A stretch of DNA of 64,000 bases from Virgibacillus proomii (GTDB lineage: Bacteria; Bacillota; Bacilli; Bacillales; Amphibacillaceae): contig NZ_JAHLNO010000024.1 in NCBI RefSeq assembly GCF_018916875.1, positions 62,001 through 126,000 of the forward strand, in the 5' to 3' direction. The first letter of the stretch is position 1. Each line of letters starts with the position of its first letter. The notes under the pieces were generated by a model. The model saw only the letters and a program-made list of their open reading frames with translations, did no database searches and had not been told where the DNA came from. Below are positions 9,836 through 20,102 of the stretch, in pieces. Both the position numbers and the translations under genes were made by a program.

Positions 9836-9851
9836 ACGTTCACCCCCGAAT

Positions 9852-10163
9852 TTATTCCCCGAGTAACGATCTTAACTTAACAGCAAACCCTGCATCTAAA
9901 ATCGCAATTGCTACTCTTTGGGTTTTCCCAATAGCTTTCGATAACGTTTCTCTATCATCAACTATGGCATATGGTATTTCATAGGTTTTACATTTATCCG
10001 TTAGTTTTTTTTTCGTTTGTGGACCAATGTCGCTGGCTAATAAGATTAATTTTGCGCGATTGGTACGAATATCTTTAATAATGGCCTCTTCTCCTAGAGT
10101 GCATTTGCCAGCTCTAAACGCAAGACCAAGTATATTCAGATAGTTATTTTTCATCATTTGCAT
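9852..10163 (-). CDS. ylxQ: L7Ae/L30e-type K-turn RNA-binding protein YlxQ
   Basis: A 103-residue ribosomal-protein-like protein of the L7Ae/L30e/S12e fold. The family pattern [11 protein letters not shown], then [16 protein letters not shown], then IPYAIVDD and LSKAIGK is clear. Relatives bind kink-turn RNAs. It overlaps the end of ylxR by 20 bases. The start is uncertain because ATG codons at 10163, 10157 and 10154 are close together; the last gives the usual MKNNYLN N-terminus. Confidence 0.92.
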   Translation of the reverse strand: MQMMKNNYLNILGLAFRAGKCTLGEEAIIKDIRTNRAKLILLASDIGPQTKKKLTDKCKTYEIPYAIVDDRETLSKAIGKTQRVAIAILDAGFAVKLRSLLGE

Positions 10164-10425
10164 CTGCTACCAGTTCTCTTAGCTCTGTAAAAATTGCAGT
10201 ATCAACGGTAACATTTAAGTGTTTGTTTAACACATTCGTTTTTTCCGCTTGATCGATCACTGCTATATCTTTTGAGAGGTAAGCTCCCCTCCCATTTTTT
10301 TTACCAGTTGGATCCACAAACACTTCTCCCTCTTTATTACGAACAATACGGATTAATTCCTTTTTCGGTTTCATTTCGTTCGTCACGACACATCTACGAG
10401 TGGGAATTTTTCGCTTCTTTACCAT
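10144..10425 (-). CDS. ylxR: YlxR family RNA-binding protein
   Basis: A 93-residue YlxR (DUF448) protein with RKIPTRRCVVT at the N-terminus and the GRGAYL motif (46-51). The family has a positively charged cleft thought to bind RNA, and recent work on relatives links it to RNase P; the role here is inferred. It lies between nusA and ylxQ, 14 bases after nusA, in the nusA-infB operon. Confidence 0.93.
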   Translation of the reverse strand: MVKKRKIPTRRCVVTNEMKPKKELIRIVRNKEGEVFVDPTGKKNGRGAYLSKDIAVIDQAEKTNVLNKHLNVTVDTAIFTELRELVADANDEK

Positions 10426-10439
10426 GTGTCCTATCCTCC

Positions 10440-11537
10440 TTATTCAAACAAACTTTCTTCATTGTCAGAATAGGCTTCGTCAGTTTCGTCGAGCAATCCT
10501 TCTTCCTTCGCTTCAGACTCACTTTTTATGTCTATTTTCCAACCCGTCAGCTTGGCGGCCAGACGTGCGTTCTGTCCACGTTTTCCAATTGCAAGCGATA
10601 ATTGATAATCAGGTACAATGACCTTTGTTGCTTTTTCTTCTTCATTCACCAATACCTTAACAACCTTTGAAGGGCTTAATGCGTTAGACACATAAATAGT
10701 TGGATCATCTGACCATTCCACGATATCAATTTTTTCACCTTTCAGTTCATCAACAATCGCTTGTACACGTTGCCCTTTTTGCCCAACGCAAGAGCCAACA
10801 GGGTCAATTTCTGGGTCAGCCGCATAAACAGAAATTTTCGAGCGGTCTCCAGCTTCTCTAGCAACGGATTTTATTTCTACAATACCATCATATATCTCAG
10901 GAACTTCCATTTCAAATAGTCGCTTCAATAAACCTGGATGTGACCTTGAAATATAGATTTGCGGACCCTTACTTGTGTTTTCAACTTTTGTTACAAACAC
11001 TTTAATACGATCGTGAATGTTGTATTCTTCCGTTGGCATCTGTTCCGATTCAGCCAGCTTTGCTTCTATTTTACCGAGGTTAACATACACAAAACGCGGA
11101 TCTTTTCGTTGAATGATTCCTGTCATCACATCTTCTTCACGGTCAGCAAACTCCGAATAAATAACCCCTCGCTCCGCTTCCCTTACACGCTGTGTGACAA
11201 CTTGTTTAGCAGCCTGAGCGGCGATTCGTCCAAAATTCTTAGGAGTTACTTCCACTTCAACGATATCATCAACTTCATAATTTGGGTTGATTTCTTTTGC
11301 TTCATCTATTGAAAGTTCTTGTTGTGTATCTTCTACTTCTTCTACGACTGTTTTTCTGGAGAAGACACGCATCTTACCTGTTTCTTCATTAAGCTCAACA
11401 CGAACGTTTGTTGCTGATTTAAAATTTTTCTTATATGCCGAAATTAACGCGGCTTCTAAGGCCTCCAATAGAATCTCCTTATCAATTCCTTTTTCCTTTG
11501 CTAAATTATCAATGGCATCGAACAACTGCGTACTCAC
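10440..11537 (-). CDS. nusA: Transcription termination/antitermination factor NusA
   Basis: NusA binds RNA polymerase and nascent RNA to control pausing, termination and antitermination. The 365-residue protein has an N-terminal polymerase-binding domain, an S1 domain near 130-200, and two KH domains ([17 protein letters not shown] and [21 protein letters not shown]). It lacks the acidic C-terminal repeats of gammaproteobacterial NusA, as is normal in Bacillaceae, and ends in a short acidic tail. It lies 16 bases after rimP. Confidence 0.98.
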   Translation of the reverse strand: MSTQLFDAIDNLAKEKGIDKEILLEALEAALISAYKKNFKSATNVRVELNEETGKMRVFSRKTVVEEVEDTQQELSIDEAKEINPNYEVDDIVEVEVTPKNFGRIAAQAAKQVVTQRVREAERGVIYSEFADREEDVMTGIIQRKDPRFVYVNLGKIEAKLAESEQMPTEEYNIHDRIKVFVTKVENTSKGPQIYISRSHPGLLKRLFEMEVPEIYDGIVEIKSVAREAGDRSKISVYAADPEIDPVGSCVGQKGQRVQAIVDELKGEKIDIVEWSDDPTIYVSNALSPSKVVKVLVNEEEKATKVIVPDYQLSLAIGKRGQNARLAAKLTGWKIDIKSESEAKEEGLLDETDEAYSDNEESLFE

Positions 11538-11553
11538 TTTTTTCTCCCCCTTT

Positions 11554-12024
11554 TCAGAACTTTACAGCCAATCTGGCTTTGGCTATCTTATCAAATGGAA
11601 TTTCTACTGTTTTTTTACGCGTTTTCACTCTATATTCGACTGTTAACACATCTTCCGAATAATTGATTAACTCACCTTCATACGTTTTCTCACCATTGAT
11701 CGGTTCATATAATTTAACATGAATGTATTGATTAATACTATTAGCAATATCTCGTTTCGTTTTTAAAGGGCGCTCTACGCCTGGTGAAGAAACCTCTAGG
11801 AAATAAGCTTCAGAAATCGGATCGGCTTCGTCCAACCGTTCACTTAATTGCTCTGATACTTCACCACATTCTGTAATATCCACACCGCCATCCTTATCAA
11901 TATAAACACGGAGAAACCAGTTCTTTCCTTCTTTTACATATTCAATGTCTACTAATTCAAGGTTTTTTTGTTCTAAAATAGGGAGAACTAATTCTTCCGT
12001 TGTTTTAACTACTTTAGAGCTCAA
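11554..12024 (-). CDS. rimP: Ribosome maturation factor RimP
   Basis: RimP assists 30S subunit assembly. The 156-residue protein has the family text LVDIEYVKEGKNWFLRVYID and FLEVSSPGVERPLK, then a C-terminal Sm-like barrel. It is the first gene of the rimP-nusA-ylxR-ylxQ-infB unit. The start ATG follows AAAGGAGGATAAGC. Upstream is a 731 bp gap separating it from polC, which directly precedes it in B. subtilis. Confidence 0.97.
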   Translation of the reverse strand: MSSKVVKTTEELVLPILEQKNLELVDIEYVKEGKNWFLRVYIDKDGGVDITECGEVSEQLSERLDEADPISEAYFLEVSSPGVERPLKTKRDIANSINQYIHVKLYEPINGEKTYEGELINYSEDVLTVEYRVKTRKKTVEIPFDKIAKARLAVKF

Positions 12025-12214
12025 TGCTTATCCTCCTTTAAACTGTTTTAGTTACTAGTATAAACCATTTTCTCCTATTTCATTTCTGCAAGGAAAATTC
12101 CTGCCTATCGCTTTTTATGCAAAGCAAACTTTAAGAGGCTTCCCTAATGATTCGATTTAAAATCGGTAGCCTTTTTACTGTCAGGCATACCATCGTTTTA
12201 ATAATTAATCCATC

Positions 12215-12375
12215 TTTATCCCGCATGTAAGGTGCCGTAAGATTCCCACTTCAAGATCTTGAGTTGATACAAAAGGGTCTAAGTGGGAGAAAACGGCACC
12301 TAAATGCCCGATTCGTTCTACTAACATTCAGTAGGAGATGGAAGAAAACTCCTACTCAATGAAGTTTCACTTTAT
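12215..12375 (+). mobile_element. TTTAT-bounded two-palindrome element, copy 2 (opposite orientation)
   Basis: A 161 bp copy running left end to right end on the plus strand, bounded by TTTAT at 12215-12219 and 12371-12375. Both palindromes match the main type (GGTGCCG/CGGCACC; CAGTAGGAG with CTCCTACT, where the outer stem pair is partly worn). It is the only full copy in this orientation. Confidence 0.75.
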
Positions 12376-12437
12376 TTTTAGGATGATTCCGGTAACCAAC
12401 ATATTCCATCATACGAGCTGTCACCTTTTTTCAATAT

Positions 12438-12466
12438 AAAACCCCTGCCTAGAGGTTTGGCAAGGG
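12438..12466 (-). terminator. Probable intrinsic terminator downstream of polC
   Basis: CCCCTGCC (12442-12449) and GGCAAGGG (12459-12466) form a stem, followed on the minus strand by TTTTATATT. It is similar to the hairpin at 17091-17125 and could serve polC, 290 bases upstream. Confidence 0.5.
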
Positions 12467-12494
12467 ATTCATTGTTGCAAGCTGAAGTATGAAG

Positions 12495-12520
12495 AAAGAG
12501 TGGGTGATCACCCACTCTTT
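12495..12520. terminator. Perfect 26 bp palindrome, probable terminator of polC
   Basis: AAAGAGTGGGTGA and TCACCCACTCTTT (12495-12507, 12508-12520) form an unbroken palindrome. It lies 236 bases beyond the polC stop. The T run is short on both strands, so termination may be weak or the site may have another role. Confidence 0.5.
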
Positions 12521-12589
12521 TAAAACGTTCGTATCGTTAACTTACCAAAATAAGTATAGCATATCGTTTATTTCATTGCAAGGATCAAA

Positions 12590-12750
12590 AGCGCAAGCGA
12601 TCGGTTAACCCAACTAGCGCTAGAACCCCGACGAGGAGACTTCGCCCCTTTGCGAAGAAGTGAATCCTCCTCGAAGGCCTAAGCGCAAAGTGTTATATGC
12701 CAGACGAAGTTACTTTACGAAAAAGATATCTGATGTCGTACAATTTCCTA
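12590..12750. repeat. Bacillaceae-type GCGC-rich intergenic repeat
   Basis: The stretch has the words GCGCAAGCG, CTAGCGCTAG, CCGACGAGGAG and CCTCGAAGGCCT, plus an end (AAAAGATATC, ACAATTTCCTA) shared with repeat family 2. Similar GCGC repeats are scattered between genes in many Bacillaceae. There is no coding potential. Confidence 0.45.
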
Positions 12751-12755
12751 ACCAG

Positions 12756-15700
12756 CTAGAATAAAGATAGTTGATTCTGCTCAGCCATTCCTTCTAAGCA
12801 GCCGTGATTGTCCAAATATTCCAATACGGTTTTAGAAATCTTACTTCTTTCCCGCAGATCTTCCTTGGATAGAAACTCTCCTTCTTCTCTGGCTTTGACA
12901 ATATTTAACGCAGCATTTGTGCCTAGTCCATCAACAGCATTAAATGGGGGGATTAAGGAATCCCCATCGACGATAAACTCCGTCGCACTAGATTTATATA
13001 AATCTACTTTTTTAAAGGAAAAACCTCTTTCGCACATTTCAAGGGAAATCTCTAACACCGTTAATAAACTTTTTTCCTTTGGTGAAGCGTCATTTCCTTT
13101 TGCTGTAATGGCTTCAATTCGCTTACGTATAGCATTGGCTCCTTTGATCATCGTATCCAGTTCAAAATCATCTGCCCGAACTGTAAAATAAGCTGCGTAA
13201 AAATAGATCGGATAATGAACTTTAAAATAAGCAATTCGCACTGCCATTAACACGTATGCAGCTGCGTGAGCTTTCGGGAACATATATTTAATCTTTTTAC
13301 AAGATTCAATATACCAATCTGGCACATTATGTTTCTTCATTTCTGTAATCCATTCATCTTTTAGCCCTTTACCTTTACGGACAAACTCCATAATGTTAAA
13401 TGCTAAAGAAGCTTCAAGCCCTTTGTGCATGAGATAAACCATGATATCATCCCGACAACCAATAACATCCGGCAATTCACATATCCCATTATTAATCAAC
13501 TCTTGCGCATTACCAAGCCACACATCTGTACCATGTGATAAGCCAGAGATAATAACAAGTTCTGCAAATGTTTTAGGCTTTGTATCTTCAAGCATTTGCC
13601 GCACAAATTTCGTTCCAAATTCCGGAACACCCAATGTACCTGTTTTACAGTTAATTTGTTCCGGCGTTACCCCAAGCGCTTCTGTTCCTGAAAAAATGGT
13701 CATTACATCCGGATCATCCGTTGGGATCGTCTTTGGATCAATTCCGCTTAGATCTTGTAACATTCGTATTACGGTTGGATCATCGTGGCCGAGAATATCT
13801 AACTTCAATAAATTATCATGGATAGAGTGGAAGTCAAAATGAGTCGTTCGCCACTCACTATTGCGATCATCAGCCGGATATTGAATTGGCGTAAAATCAT
13901 AAATCTCCTTATCATCAGGTACAACAATAATACCTCCGGGGTGTTGTCCGGTTGTCCGTTTTACGCCTGAACAACCTTTTACTAATCGATCCACTTCAGC
14001 ATTTTTTAAGGCGAGCTGATTATCAGACGCATAACCCTTTACATAGCCGTAAGCCGTCTTTTCGGCGATCGTTCCAATCGTTCCTGCACGATAAACATTA
14101 TCAATTCCAAACAGCTCTTTTGTATAATTATGGGCTCTCGGTTGATAAGAACCTGAAAAGTTTAAATCAATATCTGGTACTTTATCTCCTTTAAAACCTA
14201 AAAAAGTTTCAAATGGGATGTCTTGTCCATCTTTTGTTAATGGGGTTTGACATGTTGGGCAGTCCTTATCTGGAAGATCAAACCCGCTTCCGACAGAACC
14301 ATCCGTAATAAATTCATGATAGTGGCATTCTTTACAAATATAATGCGGTGGTAAAGGATTTACTTCTGTTATTTCGGTCATCGTTGCGACAAATGATGAA
14401 CCAACAGAGCCCCTAGAACCAACCAAATACCCATCCTCCAATGATTTTTTCACTAGCTTTTGAGAAATAAGGTAAATTACACTAAAACCATGTCCAATAA
14501 TACTCTTTAATTCTTTTTCCAATCGTTCGGAAACTATTTTCGGAAGTGGTTCGCCATATATTTTTTTAGCCCTTATATAACAAAGGTCTCTTATTTCTTC
14601 TTCCGCTCCTTCAATCGTTGGAGTGAATAATCCATCCTTTACTGGAGATATTTCTTCTATTTCATCAACGATTAAATTCGTGTTTGTAACAACAATTTCT
14701 TTTGCTTTCTTTTCTCCTAAAAATTGAAATTCGTTTAGCATCTCATTGGTAGTACGAAAAGGTGTTTGCGGTAATGTAACCCGATTTAACGGATTTCCTG
14801 CTTGAGAAGCAATGAGAATTTGCCGATAAATTTGATCTTGTTCATCTAAATAATGAACATTACCGGTTGCTACTACACGTTTGCCGATTCTTTTTCCTAA
14901 TTTTACTAGTTTCTTAATAATATCCAGTATTTGTGCTTCATTTTGCACTAAATCTTTTTCAATTAAATGGGCATAATTTGCTGGTGGTTGCACTTCAATA
15001 TAATCATAAAATTGTGCTACGTTTTCCGCTTCATCTTCTGATTTTTGCATCATTGTTTCAAAGACTTCACCTTGGTCACATGCGGAACCTACTAATATAC
15101 CATGACGATATTTTTGTAATAGTGATCTAGGTAATCTCGGTACACGGTAAAAATAATCAATATGGGCATAAGACACTAGTTTATAAATGTTTTTAAGCCC
15201 TTCTTGTGTCTTCGCAATTAATGTACAATGAAACGGTCTAGAGCGTTGATACGCATTTCCTTCACCCATATGATTGTTCAATTGATTGTGATTTGTAATA
15301 TCTTTTTTTAACAATTCTTGCACAAGCTTCCACAATAAATATCCCGTTGCCTCTGCGTCATAAATGGCTCGGTGATGCTGCGTCAGTTCAATGTCCAAAT
15401 GTTTACACAATGTATTTAAACGGTGATTTTTTAATTGAGGAAAAAGAAACCTAGCTAATTCTAATGTATCAATGACAGCATTATCCGCTTTATCATACCC
15501 GATTTTTTGTAAGCCTTGGTTTAAAAACCCCATATCAAAACTGGCATTATGCGCTACTAAAATACCATCTTCCATCCAATTTCGAAAGTCTCGTAACACC
15601 TCATCTACTTCTGGAGCATCTTGTACCATTTCGTCTGTAATTCCAGTAAGGTCAATGGTTGTTTGGGATAATGGGTGGTGTGGATTGGCAAAAGACTCAA

Positions 15701-17042
15701 ATCGATCAATGATTTCACCTTGGTGAATTTTTACGGCCGCCAGCTCAATTATTGTGTCATATACAGCCGATAAACCTGTCGTTTCAACGTCAAAGACAAT
15801 ATATGTACCTGTGGCTAAATCAATATTATGTTCGTTGTAGGCAATTGGTACACCATCATCAACTAAATTCGCCTCTACTCCGTACAGCACTTTAATTCCA
15901 TGTTTTTCCCCTGCATTATGTGCCTCCGGAAAGCCTTGAACACCGGCATGATCAGTTATAGCTACTGCTTTATGTCCCCATTTAGCAGCTTGAGCGATTA
16001 AATTTGTTGGCGAAACAACTGCATCCATTTGACTCATCGTCGTATGTGCATGTAATTCCACTCTTTTCTCGTCCTCTGTTGCTGTATCTTTACGTGGCTC
16101 GACTCTGATTTCTTGTATGTCATTTGCCATCATTACTAATTCATTGGAATACATATCTGTTTGGATGCTGCCTCGAGCTTTAATCCATATCCCTTCTTTG
16201 ACAGCTTTAAATTTTTCTCTGTCTTCATCTCCTTTTGAGAACATCTTGATTTGGAGGGAGTCGGTATAATCGGTTGCTTTAGCAATCAGCAAGCTTCTTC
16301 CCGAACGCAACTCACGTATTTCAACAGAAAAAATATACCCTTGCACGGTTACCCTGCGTTCTTCTTCGATGATTTCTTCTATATGAATTGGCTCATCCTG
16401 TATTTTATAACCTAACATGACCGGCTTGTTATCAGATTGGAGTTTCGTTTGATCGCGTTTTTCTTTTTCTTGCACTGTCTTTTGAACAATTTTCTGATCT
16501 TCAACTGCTGTTTGTTCCTTAAACCGTTGTAAAGCCTCGATCTCTGTTTTAACGTCAATGTTGATTACATATCTAGGCAGACCTGCTTTTACGCAGAAAT
16601 GTTTAAATGATTCTTCTAAGCGTTTTTTAACTGCTAGTGCTTCTGCTTCATTTCTTGCAGTTAACATAATATTATTACCATCAACTATAGGGACCTGATT
16701 TAACACCATGTCCTTATAAGCCGGTGATAATTGTGCAGCCGAATGAATGAAATCCTGCCAATATTTTAACGTATTAGCTCCATCACAAGACTTTTCTGAC
16801 GTTTCAATAGAAACATCAACATTTGCAATCTTTTGAAAGCATGTTTGCAAGCGATGTTTAAACAGCTGATAAACTTCACAAGGTAACACTTTTTTCGTAC
16901 AAATGTGAAAATGCCATGTTTTCGTATGTTTCACTATTTCCAATTTATTTAAGTAGCTATCTTTAAAATAGACTAACTGATCTTCCGATATCTGCAGTTG
17001 TTTTAACAGTACATCCATTTTTTCTTTTTTTGTTATATCCAT
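12756..17042 (-). CDS. polC: DNA polymerase III PolC-type alpha subunit with proofreading exonuclease
   Basis: PolC is the main replicative polymerase of low-GC Firmicutes. The 1428-residue protein has an N-terminal domain (1-200), an OB fold (about 225-310), a PHP domain starting with HAH (331-333), a DnaQ-like exonuclease inserted in the PHP domain (FDVETTG, 417-423), and the polymerase core (PDIDLNFSG). A zinc-binding Cys cluster ([17 protein letters not shown]) follows the exonuclease. Late helix-hairpin-helix and C-terminal domains complete it. The start ATG follows AGGAGGAGAACA. proS, its usual upstream neighbour, is absent. Confidence 0.99.
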   Translation of the reverse strand: MDITKKEKMDVLLKQLQISEDQLVYFKDSYLNKLEIVKHTKTWHFHICTKKVLPCEVYQLFKHRLQTCFQKIANVDVSIETSEKSCDGANTLKYWQDFIHSAAQLSPAYKDMVLNQVPIVDGNNIMLTARNEAEALAVKKRLEESFKHFCVKAGLPRYVINIDVKTEIEALQRFKEQTAVEDQKIVQKTVQEKEKRDQTKLQSDNKPVMLGYKIQDEPIHIEEIIEEERRVTVQGYIFSVEIRELRSGRSLLIAKATDYTDSLQIKMFSKGDEDREKFKAVKEGIWIKARGSIQTDMYSNELVMMANDIQEIRVEPRKDTATEDEKRVELHAHTTMSQMDAVVSPTNLIAQAAKWGHKAVAITDHAGVQGFPEAHNAGEKHGIKVLYGVEANLVDDGVPIAYNEHNIDLATGTYIVFDVETTGLSAVYDTIIELAAVKIHQGEIIDRFESFANPHHPLSQTTIDLTGITDEMVQDAPEVDEVLRDFRNWMEDGILVAHNASFDMGFLNQGLQKIGYDKADNAVIDTLELARFLFPQLKNHRLNTLCKHLDIELTQHHRAIYDAEATGYLLWKLVQELLKKDITNHNQLNNHMGEGNAYQRSRPFHCTLIAKTQEGLKNIYKLVSYAHIDYFYRVPRLPRSLLQKYRHGILVGSACDQGEVFETMMQKSEDEAENVAQFYDYIEVQPPANYAHLIEKDLVQNEAQILDIIKKLVKLGKRIGKRVVATGNVHYLDEQDQIYRQILIASQAGNPLNRVTLPQTPFRTTNEMLNEFQFLGEKKAKEIVVTNTNLIVDEIEEISPVKDGLFTPTIEGAEEEIRDLCYIRAKKIYGEPLPKIVSERLEKELKSIIGHGFSVIYLISQKLVKKSLEDGYLVGSRGSVGSSFVATMTEITEVNPLPPHYICKECHYHEFITDGSVGSGFDLPDKDCPTCQTPLTKDGQDIPFETFLGFKGDKVPDIDLNFSGSYQPRAHNYTKELFGIDNVYRAGTIGTIAEKTAYGYVKGYASDNQLALKNAEVDRLVKGCSGVKRTTGQHPGGIIVVPDDKEIYDFTPIQYPADDRNSEWRTTHFDFHSIHDNLLKLDILGHDDPTVIRMLQDLSGIDPKTIPTDDPDVMTIFSGTEALGVTPEQINCKTGTLGVPEFGTKFVRQMLEDTKPKTFAELVIISGLSHGTDVWLGNAQELINNGICELPDVIGCRDDIMVYLMHKGLEASLAFNIMEFVRKGKGLKDEWITEMKKHNVPDWYIESCKKIKYMFPKAHAAAYVLMAVRIAYFKVHYPIYFYAAYFTVRADDFELDTMIKGANAIRKRIEAITAKGNDASPKEKSLLTVLEISLEMCERGFSFKKVDLYKSSATEFIVDGDSLIPPFNAVDGLGTNAALNIVKAREEGEFLSKEDLRERSKISKTVLEYLDNHGCLEGMAEQNQLSLF

Positions 17043-17422
17043 TGTTCTCCTCCTGTACCGTTAATCAGATTTAGATCTTATATATGCTGTAAAACCCCTG
17101 TCTCTTGGCATTTGACAAGGGTTTTAAAAATAAAACTATCTGTATGGTAATCTTTTTTTGACTCTAAATCAGTGCGAAGTTCGAGACATCCAAACCATAT
17201 ATTTGGATAAAATTCTTGTTTTCTAAAGGGGGGATAAGGACACCACTTTTAAAACTTCTTAGGCGTACATTAAAATCTGTTATCTAACTGAAGCTAAGGT
17301 GAATTATAAACAGCGTTGTTTTAACAAATCACTTTTCTTGAGCGAAACCAAGCTTTAAAGCCGGCACATTTTGTCTTACGGCTTTAATCCAAAAGTCTAA
17401 CTATCGAAGCAACTTCAACACT
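17043..17422. other. Gap between rasP and polC, no gene; usual site of proS
   Basis: This 380 bp stretch has a terminator (17091-17125) and otherwise no recognisable feature. In B. subtilis proS (prolyl-tRNA synthetase) lies here. No stretch on the minus strand reads as a ProS remnant. Confidence 0.6.
17091..17125 (-). terminator. Intrinsic terminator after rasP
   Basis: AAAACCCCTGTC (17091-17102) pairs with GACAAGGGTTTT (17114-17125) over an 11-base loop. T-rich sequence follows on the minus strand. It lies about 300 bases beyond the rasP stop and just before polC. Confidence 0.75.
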
Positions 17423-18688
17423 TTAAAGGAATAAGCGTTGAATATCATTCCACGTAACGATAATCATTAAAAGCATTAAAAAGGCAAAGCCGACAAAATG
17501 GAACAAGCCTTCTTTTTCCGGTGCAATCGGCTTTCCACGAACGGCCTCAATGCCAACAAATAATAATCGACCACCATCTAATGCAGGAAGCGGGACAAGA
17601 TTTACTATTCCTAAGTTAATGCTTAACATTGCTGTCCATAGCAGAAAATTAGTAAATCCTGTTTGAACAATTTGATCCGTCGCATCATAAATCCCGACTG
17701 GACCGGATAATGTTTCAATTGGTAATTGACCAGTTATCAGCATTCCTAAGTTCGTTAAAATAAGCTTTGTCGTTTCAAAGGTTTGCGTAAAACCATAGGA
17801 AACTGTTCCTAATAGTGATTTCTCAAAGGCCTGATATACACCAATTTGTCCAAATGGCTCTTGTCCTTCCATTCCTGGAACCTCTGCAGGAATAACGGTT
17901 AATGGTACTTCTTTCCCTTCACGAAGAACAACTAGATCAAGCTCCTCACCGGGGTTTTCTCGGACAATGGTAGTAAATTGCTGCCATGTGGAAATGGACT
18001 GATCCTCTATTTTTACAACCTCATCGCCGTTTTTAATCCCCGCTTCAGCTGCTGGGCTATTCGCTTGTACTTCACCCATTTTGGCTTCTTCCACAGGTAC
18101 TCCTTGAATAACGCCAAGTATTAAAAAGATGACAATTGCCAGGATAAAGTTCATCATTGGACCTGCAAACAATTGCATAGCACGTTGACCGACGGATTTG
18201 GATGCAAATTGTCGATCATAAGGTGCAATTTGTGTCTCTTGTTCATCCATAACAAACTTAGCTTTTGGATGCACCTTAAACCGCAACTCTTCATCCTGTT
18301 CATCAATTTCATAACCTACAATTTGCAGCTTATGATCTAAATCTGCTTCCTCTATTTCAATCACGCGGGCATTGGGATGCTTTGATTTATGATTTACGAT
18401 GATTTTAATGACCTCACCTTGTTCATTAAATTCAAGCCCAACATGATGACCAGGCTTTAGATCAATAATTTCTGGGTCATCTCCAGCTACTCTTACATAT
18501 CCGCCAACTGGAAGGAGTCGAATCGTATACACCGTTTCGTTTCTTGTAAATGCAAATACTTTAGGTCCAAAACCAATCGCAAACTCTCGTGCGAGCATAC
18601 CAGCTCGTTTGGCAAAAATCAAATGACCCCATTCATGGATAAAAACGAGGAGACCGAACATGAAAATAAACGCGATTACCGTATTCAA
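17423..18688 (-). CDS. rasP: Site-2 intramembrane metalloprotease RasP/RseP
   Basis: RasP is a membrane zinc protease that cuts anti-sigma factors and signal peptide remnants within the bilayer. The zinc motif HEWGH (residues 18-22) sits in the first membrane helix, and the second metal motif PALDGGRL is in the third. A central PDZ domain (about 200-280) and four membrane segments are visible. The start is taken as TTG at 18686-18688, eight bases after AAGGAAGG; the GTG nine bases upstream has no room for a ribosome site. dxr, normally just upstream, is absent. Confidence 0.94.
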   Translation of the reverse strand: MNTVIAFIFMFGLLVFIHEWGHLIFAKRAGMLAREFAIGFGPKVFAFTRNETVYTIRLLPVGGYVRVAGDDPEIIDLKPGHHVGLEFNEQGEVIKIIVNHKSKHPNARVIEIEEADLDHKLQIVGYEIDEQDEELRFKVHPKAKFVMDEQETQIAPYDRQFASKSVGQRAMQLFAGPMMNFILAIVIFLILGVIQGVPVEEAKMGEVQANSPAAEAGIKNGDEVVKIEDQSISTWQQFTTIVRENPGEELDLVVLREGKEVPLTVIPAEVPGMEGQEPFGQIGVYQAFEKSLLGTVSYGFTQTFETTKLILTNLGMLITGQLPIETLSGPVGIYDATDQIVQTGFTNFLLWTAMLSINLGIVNLVPLPALDGGRLLFVGIEAVRGKPIAPEKEGLFHFVGFAFLMLLMIIVTWNDIQRLFL

Positions 18689-18807
18689 AAAGAGCACCTT
18701 CCTTTTAATAGGATGTATACTTATTTCTCCTTAATTTATATTGCTATTATGATGTTCAAAATGCATGTTAAAAATGATACATCGAATTTCATTGTTCATT
18801 CAAACGG

Positions 18808-18998
18808 ATAAAGTGAAGCTTCATTCAGTAGGAGTTTTCTTCCATCTCCTACTGAATGTTAGTACCTTAATGGTATGACCTAGAGGCCCTTGAACAAATC
18901 GGGCATTTAGGTGCCGTTTTCTTCTCCCACTTAGTCCCTTTTGTACCAACTCAGGCTCTTAAAGTAGGAGTTTTACGGCACCTTACATGCGGGATAAA
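18808..18998 (-). mobile_element. TTTAT-bounded two-palindrome element, copy 3a
   Basis: A 191 bp copy bounded by ATAAA at 18808-18812 and 18994-18998. It has the CAGTAGGAG/CTCCTACTG palindrome 1, a longer middle with ACCTTAATGGTATGACCT, and GGTGCCG/CGGCACC palindrome 2. It lies between cdsA and rasP, the slot of dxr in B. subtilis. Confidence 0.75.
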
Positions 18999-19152
18999 GT
19001 GAAACTTCATTTCTTGGAATGCTTTTCCCAAGAAATGTTAGTTGAACGAATCGGGCATTTAGGTGCCGTTTTCTTCTCCCCCACTTAGTCCCTTTTGTAC
19101 CAATTCAGGCTCTTAAAGTAGGAGTTTTACGGCACCTTACATGCGGGATAAA
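18994..19152 (-). mobile_element. TTTAT-bounded two-palindrome element, copy 3b (tandem)
   Basis: A 159 bp copy joined to 3a through the shared ATAAA (18994-18998), ending at 19148-19152. Palindrome 2 is nearly identical to that of 3a, but palindrome 1 is different: ATTTCTTGG pairs with CCAAGAAAT. The change on one arm is matched on the other. Confidence 0.75.
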
Positions 19153-19287
19153 ACTTTAGTGTAGAATATGTTTCGATGCTGTAAAAGATTTTTATGTTCT
19201 AAGTATAGCGAGTCCGTTGCCAGCTAAGTTTTATTTATTGTTCAGGAACCGACATCCATTTGCACTCCTAATTATTTTATCATGTGT

Positions 19288-20088
19288 TTAATTAAAAAAA
19301 CCTACTAAGTGTAAAATCGGTAATACAAATAATAAACTGTCAAACCGATCTAATATACCTCCATGACCAGGAAGCACGTTTCCAGAGTCCTTCACACCAA
19401 AATGCCGTTTGAATGCAGACTCTACAAGGTCGCCAATTTGTCCAAATACGGAAGCGATAACGGCTACACCAATCATGCCAATTAATGTATCTTCAATTGG
19501 ATGAATTAATTGAAAAATAATACTTGTAATGATCGCCATAACGATGCCACCTATTGCGCCCTCAACTGTTTTATTCGGACTGATTTTTGGCCAGAGCTTC
19601 CGTTTTCCAAATGCTCGTCCAATAAAATAAGCACCTGTATCTGTCGACCAGATAAGCAAAAATATATACAGGATAGTGGCTAATCCCCCACCATTTTCAC
19701 CGTCTCTAGCCAAAATTAAATAATAAAAGCCCATGCCTACATAGATAGCGGATAATAAAACAACACCAGCGTGATCAAATGTAAATTTATTTTTTACTAA
19801 TACGGTATATGATAGTAATAATAATACTATAAGCATAACTGTCTCTGTTTTCGTCAGCCATGCTAAGGGAGTAATTCCCGAATGCTCCTGCATTATTAAC
19901 ACCCATAATAACACAATTCCCATACCGGATGGAATCGAGTATTTAGCTATATTTCCCATCCTGATTAACTCAAGAAAGCCGATAGTTGCCATAATATATA
20001 CTAATATTTCAAATGGCAAACCGCCAATAATAACAAATGGGACAAATATAATGAGTGCAACAATTGCTGTTATAATCCGTTGCTTCAT
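19288..20088 (-). CDS. cdsA: Phosphatidate cytidylyltransferase (CDP-diglyceride synthase)
   Basis: CdsA converts phosphatidic acid and CTP to CDP-diacylglycerol in the membrane. The 266-residue protein has about eight hydrophobic segments and the C-terminal family signature, here SPNKTVEGAIGG, GDLVESAFKRHFGVKDSG and PGHGGILDRFDS (about 190-250). The start ATG follows GAGGAAATAAT. It lies 14 bases after uppS in the frr-uppS-cdsA order of Bacillus. Confidence 0.97.
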   Translation of the reverse strand: MKQRIITAIVALIIFVPFVIIGGLPFEILVYIMATIGFLELIRMGNIAKYSIPSGMGIVLLWVLIMQEHSGITPLAWLTKTETVMLIVLLLLSYTVLVKNKFTFDHAGVVLLSAIYVGMGFYYLILARDGENGGGLATILYIFLLIWSTDTGAYFIGRAFGKRKLWPKISPNKTVEGAIGGIVMAIITSIIFQLIHPIEDTLIGMIGVAVIASVFGQIGDLVESAFKRHFGVKDSGNVLPGHGGILDRFDSLLFVLPILHLVGFFN

Positions 20089-20102
20089 ATTATTTCCTCA
20101 CC

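Larger units (their letters stand above)
12025..12755. other. Repeat-filled gap between polC and rimP
   Basis: This 731 bp stretch holds no gene on either strand. It contains the reversed copy 2 of the TTTAT element (12215-12375), two terminator-like hairpins (12438-12466, 12495-12520), and a repeat with GCGCAAGCG and CCGACGAGGAG words (12590-12750). A further hairpin at 12130-12175 faces the plus strand, where there is no gene to end. A promoter for rimP should lie within 12025-12130 but none is convincing. Confidence 0.6.

Noticed and set aside
12130-12175. Plus-strand terminator between polC and rimP
   Set aside because: The T run faces the plus strand, where no gene lies; kept only as a note in the gap entry.
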